From positions 21,851-85,850 of the forward strand of contig CAWHOW010000059.1 in NCBI GenBank assembly GCA_963831005.1: a stretch of 64,000 nucleotides of DNA, given 5' to 3'. Positions 44,298 through 54,522 of this stretch are shown here, in pieces (within the stretch, counting starts at the first letter, position 1; each line of letters starts with the position of its first letter). This stretch comes from CAWHOW01 sp963831005 (GTDB lineage: Bacteria > Bacteroidota > Bacteroidia > Bacteroidales > CG2-30-32-10). The position numbers and the translations under genes were made by a program. The notes beneath the pieces were generated by a model. The model ran no database searches. It was not told where the DNA came from and saw only the letters and a list, made by a program, of their open reading frames with translations.

Positions 44298-45761
44298 TTA
44301 GTCCTTCTCTGCTTTTGGTAAATCAGCACCATCCCTGTAATAGATGGCATTTGGTTTTATTTCCTTGTATCCGAAAATAAAGTTCATCCCGAAATGTAAA
44401 TTGATGGTTTTGGTGTTTTCAGGATTAAGAAGACAATAGAAATTATCGGTAAGCATATATATTTGCCAGCAGCCAAGGTTAAGCGCCATGCCCAAACCTA
44501 CGTTGTTATAGCTCCTGTTTTCGATGGAATAACTTACCGAAGCGCTGAACATATTGCCGAACCATTTGTTGTAAGAAACTGTTTCCGAAGGATGAAGTTT
44601 CCCTGCCATCATTTCGCCCCTGAAAAGCAAGGCAGCAACATCGTGGCGTGTTAGCGAGTATTCGGCAGTTAAGTAAAACTTGGTTCCAAGCGGGGCTTTA
44701 TAACTGTTATGCGAAGATTTTATCTTGAAAATATTTTTAATAGAATCTTCCATATCTTTCTGCTTAACCTTTTGCAGTGAGTCACTCAAGCCAATGAACT
44801 GTGCAAAATCCACTCCGTCGAATGTAAAATTGCTCACATTGCTTGAATAATTCCCGACATTTGAACCACTTCCTGCTTTCCAGTTAATATATCCCAGGTC
44901 AAGCACACTTGCCCCGAAATTCCATTGGTTGTTCAGTTTATAACTGGCTCCCAGATCAACGCCCAAGCCAAAATTAGAAGAATTAAAGAGGAATTGGCTA
45001 ACGCTGTTATTGTTATTCTCACTACTGTATGTTTTGCTTCCCATGCTATCCAAACCATCAATTGTAGAATTAGGCAAATCCATATTAACCTTAAAGTTTG
45101 TGCTGGTAGTATAACCAAAATCACCTTGACTTATGCCCCATGTAGCGTTGTTAGTTTGAGTATATACATTTGCCAATCCGCTTAAAATTTTAATTCTGCC
45201 TCCAACAGTAAAGTTTTCGTTGGCAATCTTTACTTGTCTTGAATAACCTAAAGCAAGTTCTTTATAAAGCGAGGCATTAATGCCAATACCGCTAAAATCA
45301 GCCTGGTTCCCAACAAACTGTCCGTTCCCTTGCCAGGCAAGTTTTATCAGGTCGCGAGGATAGGCGAATTGAAAATTAGCCTTTACACTATAGCTGAAGT
45401 TAAAATAACCTTTGCCTGCCCTGAATCCGAATGCTAAAATTTCTTCTCCAAGATTAGCAGAAAAATAATTAACTTTTGCAAGTTTATTGATCATGTTGCC
45501 CATCGTAAGTATCAGAGAGTCTTGTGCTGAATCGTAATGAAACAGATCTTTGTAAACAAATCCCGTATGATTAATGCCTAAGTACACAGAAGACAATGCC
45601 GGAAAGCCGATATACCACTTAGGAATAGGCTGAAAAGCAGGGTTAGTATAACTCGACTGAGGGATGATGGGCATAGTATTTATGGTCAGATCCTGCTGCG
45701 AATATGCATTAACAGTAAATATTAAAGCAAAGAAAAATACCGCGAACTTCCCCTTATTCAT
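44298..45761 (-). CDS. DUF5723-type outer-membrane protein
   Basis: 487 residues from the ATG at 45761. The open frame reaches 45785, but starting there puts a charged stretch before the signal peptide MNKGKFAVFFFALIFTVNAYSQ. The chain begins DLTINTMPIIPQSSYTNPAFQP, a typical PorV/DUF5723-like opening, and continues as a long barrel (LGEEILAFGFRAGKGYFNFSYSVKANF, SVSYSIENRSYNNVGLGMALNLG), finishing with the porin-like HFGMNFIFGY. It follows the lipoprotein gene at 45798 by 36 bp, and the two probably form an outer-membrane pair. Another member of the family is encoded, broken, at 60670-61930. No substrate is known. Confidence 0.75.
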   Translation of the reverse strand: MNKGKFAVFFFALIFTVNAYSQQDLTINTMPIIPQSSYTNPAFQPIPKWYIGFPALSSVYLGINHTGFVYKDLFHYDSAQDSLILTMGNMINKLAKVNYFSANLGEEILAFGFRAGKGYFNFSYSVKANFQFAYPRDLIKLAWQGNGQFVGNQADFSGIGINASLYKELALGYSRQVKIANENFTVGGRIKILSGLANVYTQTNNATWGISQGDFGYTTSTNFKVNMDLPNSTIDGLDSMGSKTYSSENNNNSVSQFLFNSSNFGLGVDLGASYKLNNQWNFGASVLDLGYINWKAGSGSNVGNYSSNVSNFTFDGVDFAQFIGLSDSLQKVKQKDMEDSIKNIFKIKSSHNSYKAPLGTKFYLTAEYSLTRHDVAALLFRGEMMAGKLHPSETVSYNKWFGNMFSASVSYSIENRSYNNVGLGMALNLGCWQIYMLTDNFYCLLNPENTKTINLHFGMNFIFGYKEIKPNAIYYRDGADLPKAEKD

Positions 45762-45797
45762 ATTTGTGAATTTAATTTTTATCATTGCTGTGCGGTT

Positions 45798-47477
45798 TTA
45801 TTTATTTTTATGATTTGGATAAACAACAGTTTGCGCCTGTACCTGAACACCTAATTTCACATTCATATAATCAGTGTTATATATCATTACAGGTGTTGAA
45901 CCATTATTTGTTGTAGTAAGCCTGGAAGAAATAATCAGGTATCGAACATTACTTACATGTTGCAGAAAAGCTTGCGTTACTTTTATCTGAAGCGGCTTGG
46001 TAGACGGCGAAGTGACATAATAAGTAGGAGGACCTCCAACCGATGCAGCTACAATTGTTTGCTGCTGTGAAGTGGTAAGCAAAGAATCAATTTTATGATA
46101 GTTGGTATCGGCAAAATAAATCTGCTGAACAGCTCCTAAAGGAAATCCGTTAACAGTATTTATTGCAAATAAAGCCCATTGCAACTGACTTACACTGACT
46201 GAACCGAAACTGAATTTAACAGTATCCACCATAGTCATATATCCATTTCCAAACAGGGGCAGTTCAACTTGCATATTAAGGCTGAACCTGCTTGAATCAA
46301 GAACAAAGTTAGGCGTACTTGGAAGGCCGGTGGGATTTGTGAGCGCTCCGGCTTTCAGGGCTACATAGTTAGGCGAAATATTAATTAATGTTCGAATGTT
46401 CGAATTCAGAGTATCAAGATAAAAAGAATCGGCAATACTGCTTACATTCGGCCATGTGGGGTCGGGAACAGTCCACACAGGCCATGTTGGGAATGGTTTA
46501 GGACCCACTGTTAAAACAACACTGTTAGGAGGAGTTACGGTATAAGCTTTCAAAGTATCTAGTGTAACAGCAAGAGGCACTCCTATTGAATTAATTGATT
46601 TGACCATAATTGTTGGATTCATGAATTTCATGACGCCATTTATCTTATTTTTAAAAACACTAATTGAAACAGAATCTTCATTTACGGTAACAGGAATCTG
46701 CCCGAAATACCCGAATATTTTACTGTAAAGCGGTGAAATAATTGATTCACCCATGGATACTGAATAATTATTAGCAGCCGCCGGCCCCCATGTAATCACT
46801 TTATATGTAATAGCAATTTGATTGCCGCCACCCGGGAACCTTAATACATATCCGTTCAGATTAAATGTGTCGCTGGCAGGAAATGCAGGATATGGACTGG
46901 TTACAATTTTTTTGAATGGTACACCATTCTTAGTGGCTTGAGGAATGCTGATATAAACTCTTGAATTATTAAACGAAGGCGTAATAGTAATATAATACTG
47001 AATGTACCCGGATTTTAGGAAAACACTGTCATAACGAGCACCACTAGGTGAATTAAAAGTGTAATTCGATGTGTTGGAATAGCTTGAACTGTCAAAATTA
47101 GTAGCAAGAGCAGGCGTGTTGAAATTTAAAACAGTATTAATTGTTTGAGGAGAGGGAATTATTATTATCTGGTCAGCACGTTCAGAATAAACTGTCTGGC
47201 TGTAAATAAGTGTAAGAAGCCCTGTATGTGGATCAACTGTAATATAATTATTTTTATTATAGGCATTAAGTAATTTACTAAGAGTAAGCTTGGTGTTAAC
47301 AAGGGGAGCAGCAATATTAGGCGAGTACTCAAAGCCTGCTAATTTGTTGAATTCAAAGTCCTCCTTCTTAATACATGAATTAAGGAATAATCCCGAGAAT
47401 ATGAGTAACAGTGCTCCGAAAACAAACAAATATAACTTCCTGCGCTGTTTGATAAAATGTAGATATGTAGTTTTCAT
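45798..47477 (-). CDS. Large lipoprotein of unknown function
   Basis: 559 residues. A long basic N-terminus (MKTTYLHFIKQRRKLYLF) leads to a hydrophobic core and lipobox FLNSC (Cys35). The mature chain is Ser/Thr/Asn-rich and strand-rich, with no repeat or catalytic motif that I can see; segments such as GFEYSPNIAAPLVNTKLTLSKLL and ERADQIIIIPSPQTI suggest stacked beta domains. Similar lipoproteins preceding a DUF5723 gene are common in Bacteroidota, and here the stop is 36 bp from the next start, which implies an operon. Probably surface-exposed or facing the barrel partner from the periplasm. Confidence 0.7.
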   Translation of the reverse strand: MKTTYLHFIKQRRKLYLFVFGALLLIFSGLFLNSCIKKEDFEFNKLAGFEYSPNIAAPLVNTKLTLSKLLNAYNKNNYITVDPHTGLLTLIYSQTVYSERADQIIIIPSPQTINTVLNFNTPALATNFDSSSYSNTSNYTFNSPSGARYDSVFLKSGYIQYYITITPSFNNSRVYISIPQATKNGVPFKKIVTSPYPAFPASDTFNLNGYVLRFPGGGNQIAITYKVITWGPAAANNYSVSMGESIISPLYSKIFGYFGQIPVTVNEDSVSISVFKNKINGVMKFMNPTIMVKSINSIGVPLAVTLDTLKAYTVTPPNSVVLTVGPKPFPTWPVWTVPDPTWPNVSSIADSFYLDTLNSNIRTLINISPNYVALKAGALTNPTGLPSTPNFVLDSSRFSLNMQVELPLFGNGYMTMVDTVKFSFGSVSVSQLQWALFAINTVNGFPLGAVQQIYFADTNYHKIDSLLTTSQQQTIVAASVGGPPTYYVTSPSTKPLQIKVTQAFLQHVSNVRYLIISSRLTTTNNGSTPVMIYNTDYMNVKLGVQVQAQTVVYPNHKNK

Positions 47478-47585
47478 ATATATGATTTTTCGTAATTTTA
47501 AATAAAGGTATAAAAGTACTACAAAACTTATCTGGATGCAACAAAATTATAAAATGTTTTCGTTTTTTTAACCTTTATGAATAAA

Positions 47586-50438
47586 TCATTGAAAAGAAAA
47601 ATTGTAAAGATTAGAGCCTGATGCAATTATCAGGTTTAACGAACCATCGTTGTTAAGGCTTCCGGTAACTATAGGCGTGGTGCCGGAAAGAGGAAAACCT
47701 TCTTTAAGAGTGCAGTTTGGTTTAAGCAGGTAAAATTTCTGTGATTTCAAACCAACAGCGCCGATAAAATCTTTAATATTTGTTTCATCATAAACCACAG
47801 GGCTTCCACTTATCTCTTCAGGAAAAGTATAACTGCCCGTATGCTTTAAATTCTCGTCAAAAATGCTGAGTCTGGTATTATCGGCATCTAAAAAGATGTA
47901 CTCTTTCGTTTTATCATTATACAGGAAATAATGCTGTGGACTGAACTTACCTGCATTCTTCTTTGTAATATCGCCTGACATAGATATAAGGATAAGTTCG
48001 CCGTCTTTATCGGTTGTAAGTATCCATGGTTTTGATTTTCCTCCCTCATTTACAGAATAGAAACCTGAGTTAGCTGCTACCTCAAGCGGAGTTTTTACAT
48101 TTATCTTTTCAACACCTTTTCGATTAACGATAATGACATTGCCATCTTTGTCGGATGTAGCAAAATAATCCCCCCCGTCAAATTTCAGATATGAAGCCTT
48201 TTTAAGTATTTCACTTTTAGCTGTAGTAAGCTTCCATCCTTTATTTATTGTTCCATTCTTTAAATAATTATAGAGTTTGTTAGCGCAAGGGACAACAAGC
48301 CTGTAATCTTTGTTATTTGCATAATCGGCTATAGTCATAGGGGCCGTGGCAGTCTCAGCAAGCCTGACAGGGAAATTCTCTACATTCTTTCCACGTCCAT
48401 CTATCAGGTAAATATATGAATGGGTGTTAAACATTACCTGGTTCTTGCCATTCTTGAAATAATCAATCACGGTGGCTTCGCCAAGAGGCTTTTCCTTTAG
48501 CTTTTGTTTCCAAAGTATTTTGCCGGCAGCATTAACCGAATATATGTTTGATGCATTATCAAATATAATTATATTCTTTGTTTTGCCGTTGGTGTCATTT
48601 ATTAGAAGCGGCCTGAAAAGTACAGTCGAATCAACCGGCACCGACCAGAGGGGATTCGATTCATCAATGCCTGAATAGGTGGTTTTAAGGCAGATATTGC
48701 TGTAAAACATCTTTTCGCCCGATTTGAACTGGCATGAAAAGGCATCAAAATTCTTCAGTAGCAAAAGGTTCTTGCTTAGATATGAAGTGATGTCCTTATT
48801 GGCATATTTTGCAAGGAGTGAAAATGATTTCTTCAGGTTGCAATAGAAATATACATTCGATTCGTTGGGAATCTCCTTTGAAAAAGATATATAATCGTTG
48901 CAACTGTTCAGTGTTTTTCCGTCACAATAATCATTGAGGAAAAATTTCAGAGAATTTATTGTATTTCCGAATATCACAAAATCATTCACTATAGAGTAAT
49001 ATTTTCCGTCAACTCCATCAAACAACTTTCCAAACAATGCAGGTAATACTCCCGGAACCTTGTATTCGTAAATTTTGTTTCCTCCAACTTCAACTTCCGT
49101 TTCAACGGGAACGGTATGTTTCTTTAAATGCAGTTTTATCTTTAGTTTATCTTTCTTGCTAGCATCTTTCTTTGTGTTATCTTTTCCTTTTACAGCAACA
49201 TTTTCTGTTTGATGTGCAACTGTTCCGCCAAGTAAGGTCTTTGCATTTTCAATATTATTTGCCTTTATCACGGCAAACATTTCTGTTGAATTAACCGAAT
49301 CAGAAGGTTCGGTAACAACGAGAGCCATTTCTTTCCCTACCCATGTATTAAAATTCTTTTCAATATCTGTTTTATTTGTTGTATTCAGCTTTGCTATCAA
49401 TGCTGCTCGGGTATTGAAATTATTATTCTTTTTCAGATAAGAAATATAAGATCTATACCATTCATTGAAATCGCTTAAACTATAAGCGGTAAACGAAATA
49501 GTGCCCGAAGGGAACACTTTCAACATCGTCATTTCGTGTGGTGTTTGATTTGCAAAAGTGCCGAGAAAATCATCTGAATAATCTTTGGTATTAGTAAAAC
49601 CGTTCAGTAGTATGGCATCTTTTTTTATGCTAACATCCATCGCCGTCCAACATGCAAATGAGAGTAGTCCAGCAATGCTTTTCCCATAATCTGCGGCTGC
49701 AAGTCCTGAAATTAGTTGAGGGAAATACCTGAAATTGATGTACAAATCAGCATCCACATTCTTACCGGCAGTTTCTATTATTTTTGTAAAGCCTGCATCA
49801 TTGAGAAGAGATGCACCTGATTGCTGCTGCTTAATAGCTGACTGTATCAAGGCCTTTTGAAAACTGCAAATAAATATGTTTTGTGAAACAGTATAGGAAA
49901 ATGTTTCCTTAGAGCCGGGCATATCGACATCTATGATAGAAGTGTTCATAAATGCGTGCGATGTCATCACGGCTTTTTCTCCCACTGTTTTCAACATAAG
50001 TTCATCTATAAACTTTTTGTCGCATTTATCGGTGAGCGCAGTAAGATACAGGTAACCAATATTAGTTGGGCTAAGCGAATGAAATGAAATATATACAGGA
50101 TGATCGATAATAAGGCTTGCTGCATTATCGTTGGCTTTGAACAAGGAATCCAGGTAAAGTATATCCTTGTTTATACCTTTGAATATACTGATGTTTTTAA
50201 ACTGATTCCATACATCCGAATTAACTGATAGATCATTCCAGAGGTACTTGGGTTGTTTTAATTCAAGTATCAAAGCGGCATCGGCAGGAATGGCTTTAAG
50301 CGCGGAATTTCTTCCCCTCCCCGAATAAGAGAAATGAATAATAAGCCAAACAAGGAACAGCAGCACTACTATTCCGGCAGCTATTCCGCCTAATAGTTTT
50401 TTGTTACGTAATATTTCTTTTACTTTCTCTTTATGCAA
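47586..50438 (-). CDS. DUF3352 membrane-anchored protein with PQQ-like propeller
   Basis: 950 residues. One membrane helix at about 15-35 (GGIAAGIVVLLFLVWLIIHF) follows a short basic cytoplasmic tail, so the bulk is periplasmic. The DUF3352 region starts ALKAIPADAALILELKQPKYLWNDL and spans to about residue 560. From about 600 the chain shows beta-propeller strands of PQQ type (NIYSVNAAGKILWKQKL, YIYLIDGRGKNVENFPVRL, FPLSGTTPIVTGSLNNDGSLNLIIAS). Function unknown; Bacteroidota relatives carry the same combination. No enzyme motif seen. It is separate from the lipoprotein gene by 108 bp and divergent from the LptA-like gene. Confidence 0.75.
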   Translation of the reverse strand: MHKEKVKEILRNKKLLGGIAAGIVVLLFLVWLIIHFSYSGRGRNSALKAIPADAALILELKQPKYLWNDLSVNSDVWNQFKNISIFKGINKDILYLDSLFKANDNAASLIIDHPVYISFHSLSPTNIGYLYLTALTDKCDKKFIDELMLKTVGEKAVMTSHAFMNTSIIDVDMPGSKETFSYTVSQNIFICSFQKALIQSAIKQQQSGASLLNDAGFTKIIETAGKNVDADLYINFRYFPQLISGLAAADYGKSIAGLLSFACWTAMDVSIKKDAILLNGFTNTKDYSDDFLGTFANQTPHEMTMLKVFPSGTISFTAYSLSDFNEWYRSYISYLKKNNNFNTRAALIAKLNTTNKTDIEKNFNTWVGKEMALVVTEPSDSVNSTEMFAVIKANNIENAKTLLGGTVAHQTENVAVKGKDNTKKDASKKDKLKIKLHLKKHTVPVETEVEVGGNKIYEYKVPGVLPALFGKLFDGVDGKYYSIVNDFVIFGNTINSLKFFLNDYCDGKTLNSCNDYISFSKEIPNESNVYFYCNLKKSFSLLAKYANKDITSYLSKNLLLLKNFDAFSCQFKSGEKMFYSNICLKTTYSGIDESNPLWSVPVDSTVLFRPLLINDTNGKTKNIIIFDNASNIYSVNAAGKILWKQKLKEKPLGEATVIDYFKNGKNQVMFNTHSYIYLIDGRGKNVENFPVRLAETATAPMTIADYANNKDYRLVVPCANKLYNYLKNGTINKGWKLTTAKSEILKKASYLKFDGGDYFATSDKDGNVIIVNRKGVEKINVKTPLEVAANSGFYSVNEGGKSKPWILTTDKDGELILISMSGDITKKNAGKFSPQHYFLYNDKTKEYIFLDADNTRLSIFDENLKHTGSYTFPEEISGSPVVYDETNIKDFIGAVGLKSQKFYLLKPNCTLKEGFPLSGTTPIVTGSLNNDGSLNLIIASGSNLYNFSFQ

Positions 50439-50685
50439 AACTTTTTTATTGAACTTTCAAAAATATACCATATAAACAGACTGAATCCTTCTACCGAAAT
50501 AATTTAATAACAAGCAACTGTTATTAACCTTTTAATGGAAGTTCCCTAGGAAGGAACATTTAATAAGGTATAACTCCAAATGCTGGGTTCTTTCATAAAT
50601 CTTTTCTACTTCATTTAACATACATTAAGATACTACAAGAAACTATTTCTTTATTTTTGCCGTTAAGGATTTCAATTCATACAAA

Positions 50686-52209
50686 TTGCAAAAGATATTT
50701 TCCGCAAGTATTCAAATAAAGCTAACAGCATTATTTTTAATGATGCTGTTGTGCCCTGCTATTTCTTTTTCGCAAAAGACCACTAAAATTGACCTTATTA
50801 ATGCCAATACACTTGAATTCGATAAGAAGCTTGGTGAGAATGTAAAGCGTTTGATAGGTTCTGTTGTGCTTAAACACGATTCCACTATTTTATATTGTGA
50901 CAGCGCTTATCTTAATTCCGAAAGCAACAGTGTGGATGCTTATGGACATGTGCGTATCAATTCGGGCACAGTGGTTATAAACGGTGAAGTGCTTAACTAC
51001 GACGGCGATGCCAGGAATGCCGTTATGCATCGCAACGTTACCATGAAGGATAATAAAATGACACTTACCACCGACCTGCTTACCTATAACACCCACACGA
51101 ATATTGGAACCTATACCACCGGAGGAAAGATTGTGGACCCTGAAAATGTTCTGACAAGCCAAATAGGATATTATTATGCAAATGAAAAGAAATTCTACTT
51201 CAGGAAGAACGTAGTGCTGGTGAACCCGAAATACACCATGCGTTCGGATACGCTTATGTATAATACCGAAACGGATGTTTCGTATTTCTATGGCCCTACA
51301 ACTATAGTGAGCAAAGAAAATTTTATTTATTGCGAGAATGGATGGTACGATACTAAGAATGATGTTGCCCAGTTCAATAAGAATGCTTATTTCAAAAATA
51401 AGGAACAAAAGCTGAGTGGCGACAGCCTGTATTACGACAGGAAAACAGGATATGGCAAGGCTTTATACAATATTACCGCTATAGACACTGTTCAGAAGAT
51501 CACAGTTAAAGGCGATTATGGAGAATACTGGGAAAAGTCGGGGCAGACATTGGTGACCAAACAGGCGGAGCTTATTCAGGCAATTGAAAAAGATACTTTG
51601 TATCTGCATGCCGATACTCTAATGGCTTTTACTGATTCAACAGGAGCTGGGAAAAGGATGTTTGCGTATCATCATGCGAAATTCTTTAAATCGGATATGC
51701 AGGGAGCAGCTGATTCTCTTTTTTATTCTTTTAAAGATTCAATAATATATATGTACAAGCACCCCATGCTGTGGACAGACAAGAACCAACTATCGGGGGA
51801 CACCATTACCATGCATATGAGTCATGGTGAGATAAAGCAAATGAATATTTACAGTTCATCTTTCATAATCTCGAAGGATGATTCCATGCGCTTCAACCAG
51901 ATAAAGGGGAAGAACCTTGTAGGGCATTTTGTTGAAAATAAGTTGCACAGAATAGATGTTTACGGGAATGGCGAAACCATTTATTATGTGAGGGATGATA
52001 AGACCAATCTTATAGGCGTTAATAAAGCGGAAGCTGAGAACCTGCTTATTTTTGTAAAAGAAAATAAAGTAAATACTATCACATTTCTTTCGAAACCCGA
52101 TGCAGTATTATATCCTGAAAAAGGCCTTTCCATTAACGATGTGCGCCTAAAGAATTTCAAGTGGGAAGAGCAAAACCGTCCGTGCGACAGGTTTGATATA
52201 TTTAATTAG
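50686..52209 (+). CDS. LptA/OstA-like periplasmic protein
   Basis: 507 residues from a TTG start; an in-frame stop (50623-50625) excludes much extension, and the TTG gives a proper signal peptide (MQKIFSASIQIKLTALFLMMLLCPAISFSQ). The mature part is a series of OstA/LptA-type beta-jellyroll repeats: LIGSVVLKHDSTILYCDSAYLNSESNSVDAYGHVRI, NKMTLTTDLLTYNTHTNIGTYTTGG, KKFYFRKNVVLVNPKYTMRSDTLMYNTE, KLSGDSLYYDRKTGYGKALYNI. LptA bridges carry LPS from inner to outer membrane. The protein is about three times the length of E. coli LptA, as usual for this phylum. LptD is encoded at 57957. Possible -7 box TATTTTTG at 50652-50659. Confidence 0.85.
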   Translation: MQKIFSASIQIKLTALFLMMLLCPAISFSQKTTKIDLINANTLEFDKKLGENVKRLIGSVVLKHDSTILYCDSAYLNSESNSVDAYGHVRINSGTVVINGEVLNYDGDARNAVMHRNVTMKDNKMTLTTDLLTYNTHTNIGTYTTGGKIVDPENVLTSQIGYYYANEKKFYFRKNVVLVNPKYTMRSDTLMYNTETDVSYFYGPTTIVSKENFIYCENGWYDTKNDVAQFNKNAYFKNKEQKLSGDSLYYDRKTGYGKALYNITAIDTVQKITVKGDYGEYWEKSGQTLVTKQAELIQAIEKDTLYLHADTLMAFTDSTGAGKRMFAYHHAKFFKSDMQGAADSLFYSFKDSIIYMYKHPMLWTDKNQLSGDTITMHMSHGEIKQMNIYSSSFIISKDDSMRFNQIKGKNLVGHFVENKLHRIDVYGNGETIYYVRDDKTNLIGVNKAEAENLLIFVKENKVNTITFLSKPDAVLYPEKGLSINDVRLKNFKWEEQNRPCDRFDIFN

Positions 52210-52508
52210 TTTACGAGAAATTAATAGGAAGCAGGCAGAAAGCAGCAGCAATAGGCAGGAAATTGGAATTTGGATTTCTGAATACTAAGGTGTGATCTTA
52301 GAATTAAGATTCTAAATCCCGAAATTGAATGCCACATTTCCGAAATTGAATCAGGAGAGAGAGAAATCGCATCTGGGAAGAGAGAAAACCTATAAAGTAG
52401 GCAGGAAGTTGCAGCAGGAGGCAGGGAATTATGAAATCGGAATTGAGAATTAAGAATTAGGATTCCCTGAATTGAGTTTATGGTTATCGGAATTAAGTCC
52501 CCAGCTTA

Positions 52509-54518
52509 TTATTTAACAAGGAACCTTGCAGAGAAAGTAAATATAGAGCCGGGATACTTCTCATTCTTTGATATGCCCGAAGGGCTTTTCACTTTAATTT
52601 TCCCGTTCATCAGTTCAACAAGCTGTTTGGATATGGCAAGTCCAAGTCCTGTTCCGCCATATTTGCGCGACATGGAGCTATCTAATTGCGTAAACGACTG
52701 GAACATTTTACCAAGGCTATCTTTAGGTATGCCTATGCCGGTATCAGCTACAGAAAAGCCAAGTTCTATTTCCTGAGGCCTTTCGGAAACCACACCGGCG
52801 TTCACAATTATTTCTCCTTCGTGGGTAAATTTAATGGCATTACTGATAAGGTTAGAGAAAACCTGCTGAAGCCTGATAGGGTCTCCAATAAGTCCGTCGG
52901 GTATTTTTTCATCTATGTTCACTATAATAGATAAATTCTTCGCTGAAGCTTGTATGGCAAAGCCCTCCCTGATAGATTTCATGATCTGCCTTAAACTGAA
53001 AGGCATTTTTTCGAGCATCATTTTGCCTGCTTCAATCTTCGAGTAATCTAATATATCATTGATTATTCTTAATAAAACCTGCGTTGAATCCTGTATCAGA
53101 TCTATCAGTTCTTTCTGTTCTGCACTAACGCTTGTTTCGGCAAGCAGATCTGTTATGCCTATAATGCCATTCATTGGGGTGCGAATCTCGTGGCTCATAT
53201 TGGCAAGGAATTCCGATTTCATTTTATTGGCGGCCTGTTGCGCCTTGATGGCTTTTTCGATTTCTGAGATATCGACGAAGGTATTCAGAAAGAAATTTTC
53301 ATTATTCAATGTTACAGGAACTATTGTAAGCAGTATGGTTATCTCTTCTCCCTTGTTTGTTTTAATTTGTTTCTTGTCGGAATAAACGCCTTTTCCCATA
53401 TTTCGTGGAAGTCTGATGGGAATATCAAGCAGGTCGAAAGGGGTTTTGCCGTAAATTTCTTCCTGGGTAGTAAAACCCATCATTTGAAGACCGGAATTAT
53501 TTATTTTTCTTATTATATTTTTTTTATCAGAAACAAAGATACCTACTGGCAGATTGTCAACTATCATATCCAGTGCAGTGAGTGACTGCCTGATCCGGGT
53601 TTCGGAACTTGACTGCTGACGAATAATAACAATGAAAACAAAAATTATAATTGCAATTACCGCTATCGCAATTATGAAAAAGACAAGTAAATCCTTGTTT
53701 ATAGTTGAAGAAATTGAACTTTCCTCAACACTGAACACTATGCCGAACCTGTTCTTGAAAAAGTTGATAGGATAATATATTGAGATAAGGTTGTCTTTGG
53801 TATTTTGATAATCTACCGAATTGTGAGTTACCCCTTCAAGTCCTTTGTTTATCTCACTTACAATAAATGATTCATCATTTATTTTGTAAACAGTATCAAC
53901 GGATATTTCTTTTTCCGAATACCTTGCCTTTAAAATGTATCCTTCATTATTGATCAGGAATTGCCAGGATTCTTTGCCAAGATAAAAATCGCTGAATTCA
54001 CTTTCAATAAAGTTAGGAATAGAGAGAGTAAAAGAAATATTTGCAAACACCAGGCCATCTTCATCCGTGAGGGGAACGGTATATTTATACCTGTAGCCTT
54101 CAACAATAACCCTGGGTGTGGAAACAATATTCCTTGTACTGCTGTTATTTATCCGTAATATTTTAAAGTAATTATATGAATCCTTGTTAATAATGACAAG
54201 GTTCCCGCCAATATCATAAATCCTAACTGAAGAAATGATCTTATCGTACTTTAAATAAATCCTTTTGATACGGCGTATCAACTCTGAGTTTTCCTGGCTG
54301 TAAATCTGGTCAACATCTTTCACATCAACCAGGTAATTTATTTCCTCTACAAAGCCCTGGTAATAATCCTCAATTCTGTCGCCGCAGATTTTTATCTGTT
54401 TCTGAAGTTCTGATGTTTTGCTGGATACCTGCTGGCTTTGAAGATTAAAATACAAATATGCACATGCAGCAATAAGAAGCACTACTACAAAAAGCGATAA
54501 TATTTGTATTCTTCTCAT
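52509..54518 (-). CDS. Sensor histidine kinase (Cache-like, PAS, HisKA, HATPase)
   Basis: 669 residues. The first helix (ILSLFVVVLLIAACAYLYF) and a second near 285 (VFFIIAIAVIAIIIFVFIVII) flank a periplasmic double-Cache-like sensor. A PAS domain follows (LDMIVDNLPVGIFVSDKKNIIRKINNSGLQMMGF). The HisKA site is FLANMSHEIRTPMNG with His443; ATP-binding boxes are QVFSNLISNAIKFT, DTGIGIP, FQSFTQLDSSMSRKYGGTGLGL. There is no receiver domain, and no response regulator is in the window, so its target is unknown. It begins 4 bp after the Cache lipoprotein gene ends, a tight pairing that suggests the lipoprotein supplies or tunes the signal. Confidence 0.92.
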   Translation of the reverse strand: MRRIQILSLFVVVLLIAACAYLYFNLQSQQVSSKTSELQKQIKICGDRIEDYYQGFVEEINYLVDVKDVDQIYSQENSELIRRIKRIYLKYDKIISSVRIYDIGGNLVIINKDSYNYFKILRINNSSTRNIVSTPRVIVEGYRYKYTVPLTDEDGLVFANISFTLSIPNFIESEFSDFYLGKESWQFLINNEGYILKARYSEKEISVDTVYKINDESFIVSEINKGLEGVTHNSVDYQNTKDNLISIYYPINFFKNRFGIVFSVEESSISSTINKDLLVFFIIAIAVIAIIIFVFIVIIRQQSSSETRIRQSLTALDMIVDNLPVGIFVSDKKNIIRKINNSGLQMMGFTTQEEIYGKTPFDLLDIPIRLPRNMGKGVYSDKKQIKTNKGEEITILLTIVPVTLNNENFFLNTFVDISEIEKAIKAQQAANKMKSEFLANMSHEIRTPMNGIIGITDLLAETSVSAEQKELIDLIQDSTQVLLRIINDILDYSKIEAGKMMLEKMPFSLRQIMKSIREGFAIQASAKNLSIIVNIDEKIPDGLIGDPIRLQQVFSNLISNAIKFTHEGEIIVNAGVVSERPQEIELGFSVADTGIGIPKDSLGKMFQSFTQLDSSMSRKYGGTGLGLAISKQLVELMNGKIKVKSPSGISKNEKYPGSIFTFSARFLVK

Positions 54519-54522
54519 TCCG

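Noticed and set aside
52210..52508. Possible fifth 21-bp array (CCGAAATTGAAT occurs twice at 21-bp distance)
   Set aside because: Only two units line up; the rest of the gap is low-complexity GGCAGGAGGCAG and GAATTAAGAATT words with no constant period.
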